DNA of 43,749 nt from an uncultured Solirubrobacterales bacterium (GCA_937128795.1 CAKZMQ010000003.1:1-43749), one strand, 5' to 3'; counted from the stretch's first letter, positions 1 to 8,111 are shown. A program made the numbers and translations. Notes: a model not told the origin generated them from the sequence alone.

Positions 1-509
1 GGGCGTTCGCACCACTCGCAATAGAACGTTCCGAAACAGATTCCCCAGTCGAGCACCATCTTGGAGGTCGGCAATAGCTCATCGCCGATCGACTCCTTCA
101 TGCCCTCCAGCGTGCGCAGGGTGAGTCGGTGCTCATCGAGCATCGCCTGAATCAGTGATTGTTGATCGCTGCGCTCGGCGTTGTCAGAGAAGAACAGCCG
201 CAGCAGGCCCTCGTCCTTGAGGTCCCACGAGGTGACGTTCTGCCGAATCCAGGCCTGTAGTGCCTCGATACCAGCGGGGGTGGCGAGGTATTCGGTGCGC
301 TCGCGCTTGCCCTGGGGGGTCGACTTCGAGGTGGCGAGACCGGCCTCTTCAAGCTTCTTCAACTCGGGGTAGATCTGCCCATAGCTGGCGGCAAAGAAAA
401 AGCTCGTCGAGATGTCGGTCAGCTGTTTGATGTCGTAGCCGCTGTGCGGCGTCCGGGTGATGAAGCCAAGGATCGCGTACGAGACTGGTGTGAGATTGGG
501 GCCGGACAT
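1..509 (-). CDS. PadR-family transcriptional regulator (partial, C-terminus outside window)
   Basis: The reverse-strand frame is open from an ATG at 509 to the window edge, about 169 codons. The N-terminal winged helix reads MSGPNLTPVSYAILGFI, then an HSGYDIKQL helix, then a wing with YPELKKLEEAGLA; this is the PadR DNA-binding pattern. The second half (EALQAWIR onward, LDEHRLTLRTLEGM) fits the helical C-terminal dimerisation domain of the virulence-activator-like PadR subfamily. PadR proteins are usually autoregulatory repressors of transporters or detoxification genes and respond to small aromatic or drug-like ligands; the ligand here cannot be told. A palindrome sits 11 bases upstream of the start. 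Its stop codon lies left of base 1. Confidence 0.85.
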   Translation of the reverse strand, partial: MSGPNLTPVSYAILGFITRTPHSGYDIKQLTDISTSFFFAASYGQIYPELKKLEEAGLATSKSTPQGKRERTEYLATPAGIEALQAWIRQNVTSWDLKDEGLLRLFFSDNAERSDQQSLIQAMLDEHRLTLRTLEGMKESIGDELLPTSKMVLDWGICFGTFYCEWCER

Positions 510-519
510 CGCCGACCAA

Positions 520-536
520 TATATCAGATAGATATA
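520..536. promoter_or_regulatory. Inverted repeat upstream of padR, probable operator
   Basis: TATATC and GATATA are perfect 6-base arms separated by AGATA, ending 11 bases before the padR start codon at 509. The site is AT-rich in GC-rich surroundings, so it probably overlaps the promoter. PadR proteins commonly bind palindromes of this kind in their own promoter. Operator function is inference. Confidence 0.45.
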
Positions 537-583
537 CCAATCAGCTATATGTGCGCAAAATTTCTAGCGTTCGGCACGCCAGC

Positions 584-1186
584 TCACGTAGCCACACCGG
601 CGTTCGTGTTGTTTGGTTTCGAAAGCCCGCCGGGACTGGTCGCACGAAGCACGAACATCACAGCCACGAGCGCCGCCGAACCGAGCAGCGGAATCTGAAA
701 CCAGGCGCTCGCCGCATCGGTGCCTGCGCCCAGCGTGTGGACGACCGCGAGCACGTAGCCGATGATGGTCCAGCGGTGCAGCTTCTTCCAACGCGTGGTG
801 CCGATGCGGGCTCGGATGTAGAACGAGAGTCCGAGAATTGCCATCACGTAGGCGCCGATGATGCCCATTCCCACGAAGAACGGGCGGTAGTCGATTGTGA
901 ACGGGACCGCCAACTGGGAAAAGGAAGGGTGTAGGTATCCATCGCCCAGTAGCAGAAGGGCATGCACCGCGATCGCGATCAACGCGGCAACCGAGACCTG
1001 CTCATGTGACTGCAGGAGCAGCCTGATCGCAAGCGGTCCGCGCCCAGGCTTTCCGGTCACGCGTTGCACCGTCTTGCCGCCCATCATCAAACCGACGACG
1101 ACTGCAAAAGTCAGAAGGCAGATCGCGACGATTCCCGAGGCACGGCTTGCGAGCCACCACGCGTGTTGGGTCGGATCAAGATTCAC
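584..1186 (-). CDS. Ferric reductase-like transmembrane (heme b) protein
   Basis: A 200-residue membrane protein with about six hydrophobic segments: near 15-37, 65-80, 98-120, 125-145, 150-170 and 170-185. Histidines placed in the helices (EQVSVAALIAIAVHALLLL, KKLHRWTIIGYVLAVVHTLG) fit the paired heme-b ligands of the ferric reductase-like / MsrQ-type transmembrane domain. No FAD- or NAD-binding reductase domain is attached, so it must exchange electrons with another component. The GTG start at 1186 overlaps the apbE stop (GTGA), indicating translational coupling in a four-gene leftward operon. Pairing with ApbE points to an envelope electron-transfer chain. The donor and acceptor are not evident. 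Confidence 0.75.
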   Translation of the reverse strand: MNLDPTQHAWWLASRASGIVAICLLTFAVVVGLMMGGKTVQRVTGKPGRGPLAIRLLLQSHEQVSVAALIAIAVHALLLLGDGYLHPSFSQLAVPFTIDYRPFFVGMGIIGAYVMAILGLSFYIRARIGTTRWKKLHRWTIIGYVLAVVHTLGAGTDAASAWFQIPLLGSAALVAVMFVLRATSPGGLSKPNNTNAGVAT

Positions 1187-2142
1187 GCTGCGACTGCCAT
1201 CTGCGTCGGATTGAGCGGCGTCACCACTCCGTCGAAGTCAACCATCACCCCGCCGCGCTCAGCGAGCAACGTCCGAGCACGTGGCGCGCCGGAGAGCAGC
1301 GCGGTCTTCGCGATCGTCTCGGCCTGCAGGGCAGTATCCCCGATTGCGGTCACCGAGGCGATCCCGGTCCACGCGGGCTTTCCGGTCGACGGGTCGATCA
1401 AGTGGTGCGCTACCCGTCCTTCGCCGTCGAGCCAGCTGCGGTTTCCGATGCCCGAGGTGGCGACCGCGCCGCCGCTCAGCGTGAGCTTCAGCTCTCGGGC
1501 GGGCGCGGGGGAGGTTTTGACGCCGATCTCGTATGGCGCAGAGCCCGCAGACTGCGGGCCAACGCGCATGTCACCGCCGCAATCGACGATGTAGCTCGTC
1601 CCTTCCGGGAGCAACTGCTGCCAGAGCTCGGCAACCATGTCGGCGGCGAGTCCTTTGCCGCTTCCGCCTGAATCGATCATCAGGCCTGGCGGTCGTGTGA
1701 CGGTGCGGTCGTCGCGATCGAGCTTGATTGACTTCCACGGCGCTTCGGGATTTGGACCGGCCGGCACGGCAGAATTTCCGACGGCGAGCACCTCCGCGAT
1801 TGGCAGCGGCGAGACTCCGGCCCGCGATTCTCGGTAGCCGGCCGCTTCAACGGCGGACAGGAGTGTCGGATCGACCAAGCCGTCGCTCCGTTCTGCGGCG
1901 TCGATCGCGGAGCGTAGAAAACGAAACATCAGCGGTGAAACGGCGACTGTCTCGGCTGGGTTGGCGTTGAGCGCGGAGAGCTCGCTGTCTGGGCGAAAAC
2001 GTGAAAGCCGGCGGTCGAAGTTACGCAGGAATCTCTCGCCCGACGCCAGGGCTGTGCTTCCCGCGTGACCGGAGTTTTGGTCGATCCAGAACCTGATGCG
2101 CGTGCCCATCAAGTCGAATTCGGTGAAGGCGAACTCTGTCAC
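1183..2142 (-). CDS. apbE: FAD:protein FMN transferase (ApbE family)
   Basis: A 319-residue protein of normal ApbE length. Recognisable blocks include the N-terminal MGTRIRFWI strand, ERFLRNFDRRLSRFRPDSELSAL, the glycine-rich DSGGSGKGLAADMVAEL motif, IVDCGGDMRVG and HLIDPSTGKPAWTGIASVTAI with its metal-binding Asp. ApbE transfers FMN from FAD to a threonine or serine of an extracytoplasmic target protein and depends on Mg2+. No lipoprotein signal is seen at the N-terminus, which is unusual for secreted forms. The GTG start at 2142 overlaps the upstream stop, and its own stop overlaps the ferric-reductase-like gene, so the genes are coupled. A classic FMN_bind target domain was not found nearby. 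Confidence 0.9.
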   Translation of the reverse strand: MTEFAFTEFDLMGTRIRFWIDQNSGHAGSTALASGERFLRNFDRRLSRFRPDSELSALNANPAETVAVSPLMFRFLRSAIDAAERSDGLVDPTLLSAVEAAGYRESRAGVSPLPIAEVLAVGNSAVPAGPNPEAPWKSIKLDRDDRTVTRPPGLMIDSGGSGKGLAADMVAELWQQLLPEGTSYIVDCGGDMRVGPQSAGSAPYEIGVKTSPAPARELKLTLSGGAVATSGIGNRSWLDGEGRVAHHLIDPSTGKPAWTGIASVTAIGDTALQAETIAKTALLSGAPRARTLLAERGGVMVDFDGVVTPLNPTQMAVAA

Positions 2143-2513
2143 GACGCGCTTGTTGTTGGTGCGGGTGCGGGTGCCGGCGCCGGCGCCTGTGCCGGCGCCG
2201 AGGCGACCGGCTGCGGGGGAGCGCTGCTCGCGGTCTGCTGGCCGCCTCCGGTCGCGCCTGCCGCGCTTCCAGTTTCACGCGCCACCGGCTGATCCACGAT
2301 CGCGGTGACCACTTTTCGCTTGATGATCAGGCGCCTGTGCACGACGGGCTGCCTGTCTGCGGTGTTCTGGGCACCAGCGTTGACGACCGGGTCCAGTCCG
2401 CTTTGGAGACGCCAAGCGAGAATCGCGACAATGATCAAGAAGCCCGCGACCGAGAGCATCGCGACGCGTTCTGCGCTGCGGCGCCTGGCGATGGCTTTAG
2501 TCGTCTTGTTCAT
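2139..2513 (-). CDS. Membrane-anchored small protein with Ala/Pro-rich tail, apbE operon
   Basis: The ATG at 2513 (MNKTTKAIARRR) is preferred over the frame's first ATG at 2588, whose added residues are a Thr/Met-rich shadow of the upstream gene. The roughly 124-residue product has a basic N-terminus, one transmembrane helix (AMLSVAGFLIIVAILAW) and an extracytoplasmic part containing VVHRRLIIKRKVVTAIV. That block resembles the IRKRVRPKR block of the neighbouring upstream protein. The protein ends in an Ala-Pro repeat tail. A GSAAGATGGG stretch is loosely reminiscent of the (S/T)GAT sites modified by ApbE, but the FMN_bind fold is absent. It overlaps both neighbours, so co-expression is likely. 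No known family was recognised. Confidence 0.6.
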   Translation of the reverse strand: MNKTTKAIARRRSAERVAMLSVAGFLIIVAILAWRLQSGLDPVVNAGAQNTADRQPVVHRRLIIKRKVVTAIVDQPVARETGSAAGATGGGQQTASSAPPQPVASAPAQAPAPAPAPAPTTSAS

Positions 2514-2904
2514 CTTCGCCGCCATCGTCATCGCCGTGGTCGTTGTCGTGGTCTTCACGTTCAATTTCGTGGTCATCGTCGTCGCCACCGGTGGCGCTCG
2601 GTGAAGTCACCGGCTTGGGATTGGACTGCGGTGCGACGTACGCGCTGGGTGCCGGGGCCGTGGACGATGCAGCAGCGGCTGATCCTGCGTTGCCACCGTC
2701 CGAAGAGCTCGAGCTGCTGCGCTTCGGACGAACGCGCTTGCGGATGTATTCGGTGCGCTGAATGACCGTGGTCTCAACCGACGGTCCCGCTGGCGCGGAT
2801 TGAGCTGAGGTCGCGGCGGTGTTGTTCGGCCGCAGGCCGCTCGCGATCCCACCCAGCAGGGCGAGCGCCGCGATCGTTGTGAGTGTGAAAATTTTCCGGT
2901 TCAT
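2497..2904 (-). CDS. Secreted/anchored acidic protein with Asp/His-rich C-terminus
   Basis: The start is placed at ATG 2904 (MNRKIFTLTTIAALALLGGIASGL) because an AGGGG ribosome site lies just upstream; the longer frame from 2952 is less likely. The product, about 135 residues, has an N-terminal signal or anchor helix, a linker with EYIRKRVRPKR, a Ser/Ala/Pro-rich stretch and a very acidic tail of Asp, Glu and His ending DDGGEDEQDD. Such tails can bind divalent metals. It is the first gene of the leftward operon that continues to apbE. A second, similarly acidic protein lies at 5175-5531 on the other side of the two-component genes. The function is unknown. Confidence 0.65.
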   Translation of the reverse strand: MNRKIFTLTTIAALALLGGIASGLRPNNTAATSAQSAPAGPSVETTVIQRTEYIRKRVRPKRSSSSSSDGGNAGSAAAASSTAPAPSAYVAPQSNPKPVTSPSATGGDDDDHEIEREDHDNDHGDDDGGEDEQDD

Positions 2905-3024
2905 TTTGGTCCCCTCTTGTCGGATGACACTGCCGCCGAGATGCTCTTTCAATGGCGCACGTCAACTATCGGTGACGGCTGTCCAAGAGACCGGTAAGCC
3001 GGTGCAAGCTTCCGGCAAAAGGTT

Positions 3025-3041
3025 GTTAAAGACGCGGTAAA
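3025..3041. promoter_or_regulatory. Direct repeat in divergent promoter region, possible OmpR-type regulator site
   Basis: In the 178-base gap between the acidic-protein operon (start 2904, leftward) and the response regulator (start 3083, rightward), GTTAAA and GGTAAA recur with an 11-base period. This is the spacing expected of direct repeats bound by OmpR/PhoB-type winged helices. A short hairpin, ACCGG-TAAG-CCGGT, lies at 2990-3003. Both divergent operons could be controlled from here. The assignment rests on pattern only. Confidence 0.3.
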
Positions 3042-3082
3042 ACCCCTTGTTGGTAGGCCCAAATGCAGCGTAGGATGGATCA

Positions 3083-3793
3083 ATGACCAGCGAAACGCGC
3101 ATTCTTCTGGTCGAGGACGAGTCCTCGATATCCGACCCGCTCACCAGCGCACTCGAGCGCGAGGGTTTTGCTCCGGTGGTCGCACGAACTGCGGCCGAGG
3201 CGCTTGAGCTTGCCAGCAGCACTGAGCCGGATCTGATCCTGCTCGATCTGATGCTCCCCGATGGCGACGGCCGCGACGTCTGCAGGTCAATCCGCGTCCA
3301 CTCAGCTGTGCCGATCATCATGCTGACCGCGCGCGGCACTGAGGTGGACAGGATCGTCGGGCTTGAAATCGGTGCAGATGACTATGTCGTGAAGCCTTTC
3401 AGCAGCGGCGAACTGATCGCACGGATCCGTGCGTTGCTACGTCGCACCAGTGCCACCAAGGAGTTGCCGTCAGTGTTCCAGGTCGGCGATCTCACTATCG
3501 ATCAGGCGTCTCGGTTGGCGACTCTTGCGGGCGAACCAATCGATCTCTCGCGCAAGGAGTTTGACCTGCTGATCGAGCTCGTGCGTAGCGCCGGCACAGT
3601 CGTCACGCGGGAGCAGTTGATGGCTGAAGTTTGGGACGAAAACTGGTTCGGTTCGACAAAGACGCTTGATGTTCACATCGGCTGGTTGCGCAAGAAGCTT
3701 GGCTACGATACGAGCGATCCTCGGTATCTACACACCGTTCGTGGGGTGGGTTTTCGCTTTGCCACTCCGGAGGAGTTCTCGTCGGCCGTCTGA
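3083..3793 (+). CDS. OmpR/PhoB-family response regulator
   Basis: A 236-residue two-domain regulator. The receiver domain (about 5-120) has the acidic pair in LLVEDES, the phospho-acceptor Asp55 in [13 protein letters not shown], a Thr in IIMLTARG and the Lys in DYVVKPF. The C-terminal winged helix (about 135-230) contains [37 protein letters not shown] and VRGVGFRF. It is the cytoplasmic output of a two-component pair with the histidine kinase that follows within 12 bases. Divergence from the acidic-protein/apbE operon suggests it regulates that operon and the second acidic protein downstream of the kinase. Confidence 0.93.
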   Translation: MTSETRILLVEDESSISDPLTSALEREGFAPVVARTAAEALELASSTEPDLILLDLMLPDGDGRDVCRSIRVHSAVPIIMLTARGTEVDRIVGLEIGADDYVVKPFSSGELIARIRALLRRTSATKELPSVFQVGDLTIDQASRLATLAGEPIDLSRKEFDLLIELVRSAGTVVTREQLMAEVWDENWFGSTKTLDVHIGWLRKKLGYDTSDPRYLHTVRGVGFRFATPEEFSSAV

Positions 3794-3804
3794 GCACACG
3801 ACTG

Positions 3805-5178
3805 ATGGTCGCGATGGCCTACGTACTGGTGCTGGCGATCGTTGCGCTGGAAATTCCGTTGGCATTGAGCCTGCGCCAGCGCATCGATGAAGAGGTCAAG
3901 CTGCAGGCCCGTAACGGTGCCAACGTGGTCGCAGTGCTGGCGAACACGGCGGTCGAGCGGGGCGACCCTGATGTAATGCAAGAGTTGGTGGCCGGCCCCG
4001 CGCGTGAGTCGCGAGGCCGCATCGTGATCGTCGACGACAATGCGCAAGTCATCGCCGACAGCGCCGGCGACGATTCGCTGGGCAGCGATCTCAGCAGTAG
4101 GCCGGAGATAGAGACGGCGCTGGCTGGCGAGGTCGCACAGTACAACCGCACCAGTACGACGCTCGGCGTAGAGCTGCTTGCGACCGCCGTTCCGGTGACC
4201 AACGACGGCAAGGTCACTGGCGCGGTTCGTGTGACCCAGGACGTCGCTGGCGAAACCGAAGCTTTCGGGCGTGCGATCGCTGGTTTGGTCGCGATCGGCT
4301 TGGCGGTATTGGCGGTCGGGCTGTTCGCGGGCGCGGTCATCGCCCGCCAGATTGCAAGGCCGCTGCGGCGCTTCGAAGGCGCCGCGCGCGCGGTGGCCGA
4401 CGGTGATCTGGAGGCGCGCGCGCCCGTTGAAGGCAGCAGCGAACAGCAGGAACTCGCCCGAACCTTCAACGAGATGACCGATCGGCTTGCCAGTTCGCTG
4501 AAGTCCCAGAGCCGATTTGTGGCGGACGCTTCACACCAGCTACGCACACCGCTCACCGGCCTTAGGCTGCGACTCGAAGAGGCGAGGGCGAAGAACTCCG
4601 ACGCGGCGGTCGGCGACGAGATCAGCCACGGCATCAAGGAGGTCGATCGGCTTGCTCGCACCGTCGAAGAACTGCTTGTGCTCAGTCAAACAGGTGAGCG
4701 CGACGCTCGCGCCGAGCACTTCACCCTCTCGGCACTCGTTGAAGACGCCGCTGAACGCTGGCGACCGATCGCGGACGCAGACCAGAAGACGCTCGGTGCG
4801 CGACTCGAGTCGACGCGGACCATTTCCGCGTCGCGCGCCGACTTGGACCGCGTGCTTGACGCGCTGATCGAGAACGCGATCAGCTATTCGCCGAGCAATT
4901 CATCGATCGAATTGGCTGCCGTGGATGGATCGATCACCGTTCGCGACCACGGCCAAGGTCTCGCGGCGGGCGAGGGCGAGGAAGTGTTCGAGCGCTTTCA
5001 CCGCGGAAACGCCGGTGCAGCCCGACCCGACAGCACAGGCCTTGGTTTGGCGATCGCCAAGGAGCTCGCCCAGCGCTGGGGTGCATATGTGGCAGTCGCA
5101 AATGCAGACGGCGGGGGGCTGCTCGCAACGATCGATTTCGGAACACCGACAACTCAGACTGGAGCCGACCAACTATGA
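3805..5178 (+). CDS. Sensor histidine kinase
   Basis: A 457-residue membrane kinase: TM1 near the N-terminus (AMAYVLVLAIVALEIPLAL), an extracytoplasmic sensor of about 130 residues, TM2 near 155-180, a HAMP linker (RRFEGAARAVADGDLEARAPV), and HisKA with phospho-acceptor His244 in ASHQLRTPLTGLRLR. The ATPase domain shows an N-box (LIENAISYSP), DHGQGL and STGLGLAIAKEL. ATG 3805 is the first standard start, but a strong GGAGGAG at 3769-3775 lies about 30 bases upstream of it and only 5 bases before an in-frame GTC (3781). The true N-terminus may therefore be eight residues longer from a rare start. The stop overlaps the next gene (ATGA). Confidence 0.92.
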   Translation: MVAMAYVLVLAIVALEIPLALSLRQRIDEEVKLQARNGANVVAVLANTAVERGDPDVMQELVAGPARESRGRIVIVDDNAQVIADSAGDDSLGSDLSSRPEIETALAGEVAQYNRTSTTLGVELLATAVPVTNDGKVTGAVRVTQDVAGETEAFGRAIAGLVAIGLAVLAVGLFAGAVIARQIARPLRRFEGAARAVADGDLEARAPVEGSSEQQELARTFNEMTDRLASSLKSQSRFVADASHQLRTPLTGLRLRLEEARAKNSDAAVGDEISHGIKEVDRLARTVEELLVLSQTGERDARAEHFTLSALVEDAAERWRPIADADQKTLGARLESTRTISASRADLDRVLDALIENAISYSPSNSSIELAAVDGSITVRDHGQGLAAGEGEEVFERFHRGNAGAARPDSTGLGLAIAKELAQRWGAYVAVANADGGGLLATIDFGTPTTQTGADQL

Positions 5179-5531
5179 CCCAGATTTCGAAAACTGTTGC
5201 GCTTGGGCTGCTTGGCCTCGTCGTGGCCGCCGCGCTTGGATACTTTGCGCTGGAGCTCGTCAGTCAGCCGGTTGGGCTCAACTCGCAGCCGGTGACGGCC
5301 GGCCAGGACCTCGTGCCGCAGAGCAGTTCCGTCGACAAGGTTCCCGACGCAAAAAAGCCGAAAAAGCCGAAAAAGCGGAGTTCGGGATCAACCGACGACA
5401 CCTCAAGCGGCCGAGGCACGACAGTGCCCGACGACAACGGCGGACGAGGCAAGTCCGACGATGATCTCGGCGGAGGAGACGATCACGGCCACGAGGGTGG
5501 CGACGGCGACGATGACGGTGACGACGACTGA
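5175..5531 (+). CDS. Membrane-anchored Asp/His-rich acidic protein
   Basis: A 118-residue protein coupled to the kinase gene by an ATGA overlap. The N-terminal helix (about 6-30, VALGLLGLVVAAALGYFAL) is a signal anchor. It is followed by a Lys/Pro block (KKPKKPKK) and a tail dominated by Asp, Gly and His that ends DDGDDD. The architecture matches the acidic protein at 2497-2904. Likely possibilities are a metal-binding accessory of the sensor kinase or a regulated output of the system. No known family was recognised. A GTCGGC/GCCGAC hairpin at 5533-5554 lies between this gene and the convergent neighbour. Confidence 0.65.
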   Translation: MTQISKTVALGLLGLVVAAALGYFALELVSQPVGLNSQPVTAGQDLVPQSSSVDKVPDAKKPKKPKKRSSGSTDDTSSGRGTTVPDDNGGRGKSDDDLGGGDDHGHEGGDGDDDGDDD

Positions 5532-5545
5532 CGTCGGCAGCCACT

Positions 5546-6199
5546 TCAGCCGACCAGCATCCAGCTGATCGCGAGCGCGCCGGTGTAAAAGATGCTCACG
5601 GCAGCGGCCGCCACGATTCGTGTTGGCCAAGTTCTGTCACCAGCAACCCGCACCGCGTAGACGGCCGCTGCGCCGAGCAACGCTTCTGGCGGGATCACGT
5701 AGAGCGCCGCGCCCGCGAGCTCGCGGGCGCCACCAGCAGGTTCCCACAGACCGGCGACTGGCGCTAACAGCTCGGTCACCAGGAACAGCATGGCGGAGAC
5801 GATCGCTCCCCGCAAAAGAGTGTCGCGCGCGACCAGCACGATCACGAGCAGCGGCACCACCCACATCGCCGCCATCGCCAATGGAATCGCGTCGTCAATC
5901 CTTATGCCGCCGGTGTCAGGGAAGACGATCGAACCGAGTTCTGTTGCGAGAAACCAATCGGGAAAAACCTGAAAGAGCGAGATCGGCACGATCACGCCGA
6001 GCGCCTTTAGCCAATCGCGCCGATTGGTGGCGGTAGCCAGCAAGCACACCCCGACGGCACCGGCGATCGAGACGAGCAGCACGGCCCAGCCCTTCGCGGT
6101 CGGCTCCAATGTGAGCGCCACCGATCCTGCGACCGCGTAAACGATCGCGCACAGGACAACCGGCGCCAACGACTTCGATGCGTTACGTGGCTGTTCCAC
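5546..6199 (-). CDS. Polytopic membrane protein of unknown function
   Basis: The open frame extends to 6298, but its first 33 codons run through the pntB terminator hairpin, so the GTG at 6199 (VEQPRNASKSLAP) is a better start. The 217-residue product has about seven hydrophobic segments, including LAPVVLCAIVYAVAGSVAL, AVLLVSIAGAVGVCLLA, ALGVIVPISLFQVFP and AAMWVVPLLVIVLVA. A conserved-looking loop, PDWFLATELGSIVFPDTGG, sits mid-protein. I do not recognise the family; the cluster of charged and polar residues between helices may be a lipid- or metabolite-handling site. It stands alone, convergent to the two-component operon. Confidence 0.65.
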   Translation of the reverse strand: MEQPRNASKSLAPVVLCAIVYAVAGSVALTLEPTAKGWAVLLVSIAGAVGVCLLATATNRRDWLKALGVIVPISLFQVFPDWFLATELGSIVFPDTGGIRIDDAIPLAMAAMWVVPLLVIVLVARDTLLRGAIVSAMLFLVTELLAPVAGLWEPAGGARELAGAALYVIPPEALLGAAAVYAVRVAGDRTWPTRIVAAAAVSIFYTGALAISWMLVG

Positions 6200-6220
6200 G
6201 ACGGTCAACGCTACACAACG

Positions 6221-6254
6221 AAAAAGAGGCCGAGCCTTTTGGGCTCGACCTCTT
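6221..6254 (-). terminator. Rho-independent terminator of the pnt operon
   Basis: Read on the reverse strand, a 13-base stem (AAGAGGTCGAGCC paired with GGCTCGGCCTCTT, one mismatch) with a 5-base loop is followed directly by a T-run. It lies about 100 bases beyond the pntB stop codon, as expected for an intrinsic terminator ending pntA1-pntA2-pntB transcription. Confidence 0.85.
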
Positions 6255-6355
6255 CTCAAAACGGTGGGAGCTTGGTCGGCTCCCTGCACCGAGCGCAAAG
6301 GATCTCTTCGCGGCTTCGGCCACTCTATACCCGAGACTGGCGGGATTGAAGCGTC

Positions 6356-7798
6356 CTAGACGTTCTTCAACTCCTGGACGATTTCCGAAAGCGAGTCCTT
6401 GGCGTCGCCGAACAGCATCTGCGTCTGGTCGAGGTAGAACAACTCGTTTTCGATACCGGCATAACCGCTCGCCATACCGCGCTTGAGCACGATCACGTTG
6501 TTCGCATGATCGACCTCAAGGATCGGCATGCCATAGATCGGGCTGGCCTCGTTGTTCTTGGCCGCGGGGTTGGTGACGTCGTTCGCGCCGATCACGATCG
6601 CGACGTCTGCGCGCTCGAACTCGGGGTTGATGTCTTCCATCTCGACGAGCTGGTCATACGGCACGTCGGCCTCGGCGAGCAGCACGTTCATGTGGCCCGG
6701 CATACGCCCGGCGACCGGGTGGATCGCGTACTTGACCGAAACGCCCTTCTCTTCGAGCTCATCGGCCATCTCGCGAACCGTGTGCTGGGCCTGCGCCACG
6801 GCGAGGCCATAGCCCGGAACGACGATCACGTTCTGTGCGTAAGCCATCAGGATTGCGGCCGAGGCGGCGTCGGTCGACTTGACCGTTCCCTGCGGGCCTT
6901 CGCCTGCGTCGGCGCCGCCACCACCACCGCTGCTGCCGAACGAGCCGAACAGAACTCCGGCGATCGTGCGGTTCATCGCCACGGCCATCAGGTTTGTGAG
7001 GATCGTTCCCGACGCACCGACAATCATTCCGCCGACGATCAGGGCGTTGTTTCCGAGTGCGAAACCGGCGGCCGCGGCGGCCAGACCGGTCATCGCGTTC
7101 AGCGTCGAGATCACGACCGGCATGTCCGCGCCACCGATCGGCAGCACGAAGAAGATGCCTAGAACTCCGGCCAACACCGCGATCGCGACCGTGAGCATGT
7201 ACGGGTCCATGCCGGTGCTGAGCAACAAGAATGCGGCGAGTCCGACCGCGCCGAGCAGCAGCAGCCCATTGATGAACTGCTGACCGGGCAACGCGATCGG
7301 CGAGCCCTTGATCCGTTCGCTCAACTTCAGGAAGGCAACGATCGACCCCCAGAAGCTGATCGATCCGATGATCAGCGAGAGCAGCGACGCGACCTCGACG
7401 TCGGTAGTGACGCCGACATTGCCGTCGGTCCAGACGAAGTACTCAGACAGCGCGATCAGTGCGATCGCGCCACCGCCGACGCCATTGAACAGCGCGACCA
7501 TTTCGGGCATCGCAGTCATCTTCACCTTGCGGGCCGAGATGAATCCGATCGGCGCACCGAGCACCGTGCCGAGGATGATCCACTCGTACGTAACGATGTT
7601 CTCCATGAACAGCGTCGCGACGAGCGCGATGAACATGCCGATACCGGCGATGAAGTTGCCCTGGCGGGCCGTCGTCGGGCTGGTCAGCTTCTTCAGACCA
7701 ACGACGAAGAGAATGATCGCCACCAGATAGGCGACGTTGATGATGTTCTGCGTCGTGCTCTCGGCAACGAGCGTGCTTGCGAATGGGAGTGAGAGCAT
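6356..7798 (-). CDS. pntB: NAD(P) transhydrogenase subunit beta
   Basis: A 480-residue protein of standard PntB length. Roughly the first 270 residues form the membrane domain dII, with about nine helices (NVAYLVAIILFVVGLKKL onward). The C-terminal dIII domain binds NADP(H): VVPGYGLAVAQAQHTVREM, the MPGHMNVLLAEADVPYD block, VIVIGANDVTNPAA and the Lys/Arg segment VIVLKRGMASGYAG. The enzyme moves hydride from NADH to NADP+, driven by inward proton flow, and supplies NADPH. A Gly/Ser linker lies between dII and dIII. The start overlaps the stop of pntA2; expression is from one leftward operon ending at the hairpin at 6221-6254. Confidence 0.95.
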   Translation of the reverse strand: MLSLPFASTLVAESTTQNIINVAYLVAIILFVVGLKKLTSPTTARQGNFIAGIGMFIALVATLFMENIVTYEWIILGTVLGAPIGFISARKVKMTAMPEMVALFNGVGGGAIALIALSEYFVWTDGNVGVTTDVEVASLLSLIIGSISFWGSIVAFLKLSERIKGSPIALPGQQFINGLLLLGAVGLAAFLLLSTGMDPYMLTVAIAVLAGVLGIFFVLPIGGADMPVVISTLNAMTGLAAAAAGFALGNNALIVGGMIVGASGTILTNLMAVAMNRTIAGVLFGSFGSSGGGGGADAGEGPQGTVKSTDAASAAILMAYAQNVIVVPGYGLAVAQAQHTVREMADELEEKGVSVKYAIHPVAGRMPGHMNVLLAEADVPYDQLVEMEDINPEFERADVAIVIGANDVTNPAAKNNEASPIYGMPILEVDHANNVIVLKRGMASGYAGIENELFYLDQTQMLFGDAKDSLSEIVQELKNV

Positions 7799-8109
7799 CA
7801 GGCGGTCTCCTCATTCTTCGCGGGCTTCTTCTTGAACATCTCAAGCATGCGGTCGGTCACGACGAATCCGCCGACCACGTTGAGCGCTCCGAAGAACACC
7901 GCGAGCGTGCCGAGGATGACCTGCACGGTGCCCTGCGATGCGGCACCGGCGACGATCAGCGCACCGACGATGACGATTCCGTGAATCGCATTGGTCGCTG
8001 ACATCAGTGGGGTGTGCAGCGTCTGCGGCACCTTGGAAATCACCTCGAAGCCGATGAAAGCGGCAAGCACGAGGATCGTGAGTTGTTGGATCAGGTTTGC
8101 GTAGTCCAT
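7798..8109 (-). CDS. pntAB: NAD(P) transhydrogenase subunit alpha part 2 (membrane part)
   Basis: A 103-residue protein with three hydrophobic helices (LTILVLAAFIGFEVI, AIHGIVIVGALIVAG, VILGTLAVFFGALNVVGGFVVT) and the TPLMSATNAIHGI signature of the alpha-subunit membrane segment. In this split type of transhydrogenase the alpha chain is two polypeptides: a soluble NAD-binding part and this membrane part. The start is 2 bases after the pntA1 stop, and the stop overlaps the pntB start. The Lys-rich C-terminus ends shortly after DRMLEMFKKKP. Confidence 0.93.
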   Translation of the reverse strand: MDYANLIQQLTILVLAAFIGFEVISKVPQTLHTPLMSATNAIHGIVIVGALIVAGAASQGTVQVILGTLAVFFGALNVVGGFVVTDRMLEMFKKKPAKNEETA

Positions 8110-8111
8110 GC

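Noticed and set aside
5533..5554. Hairpin between convergent genes as a terminator
   Set aside because: Only six base pairs, no T-run in either direction and it overlaps a stop codon; not strong enough to call.
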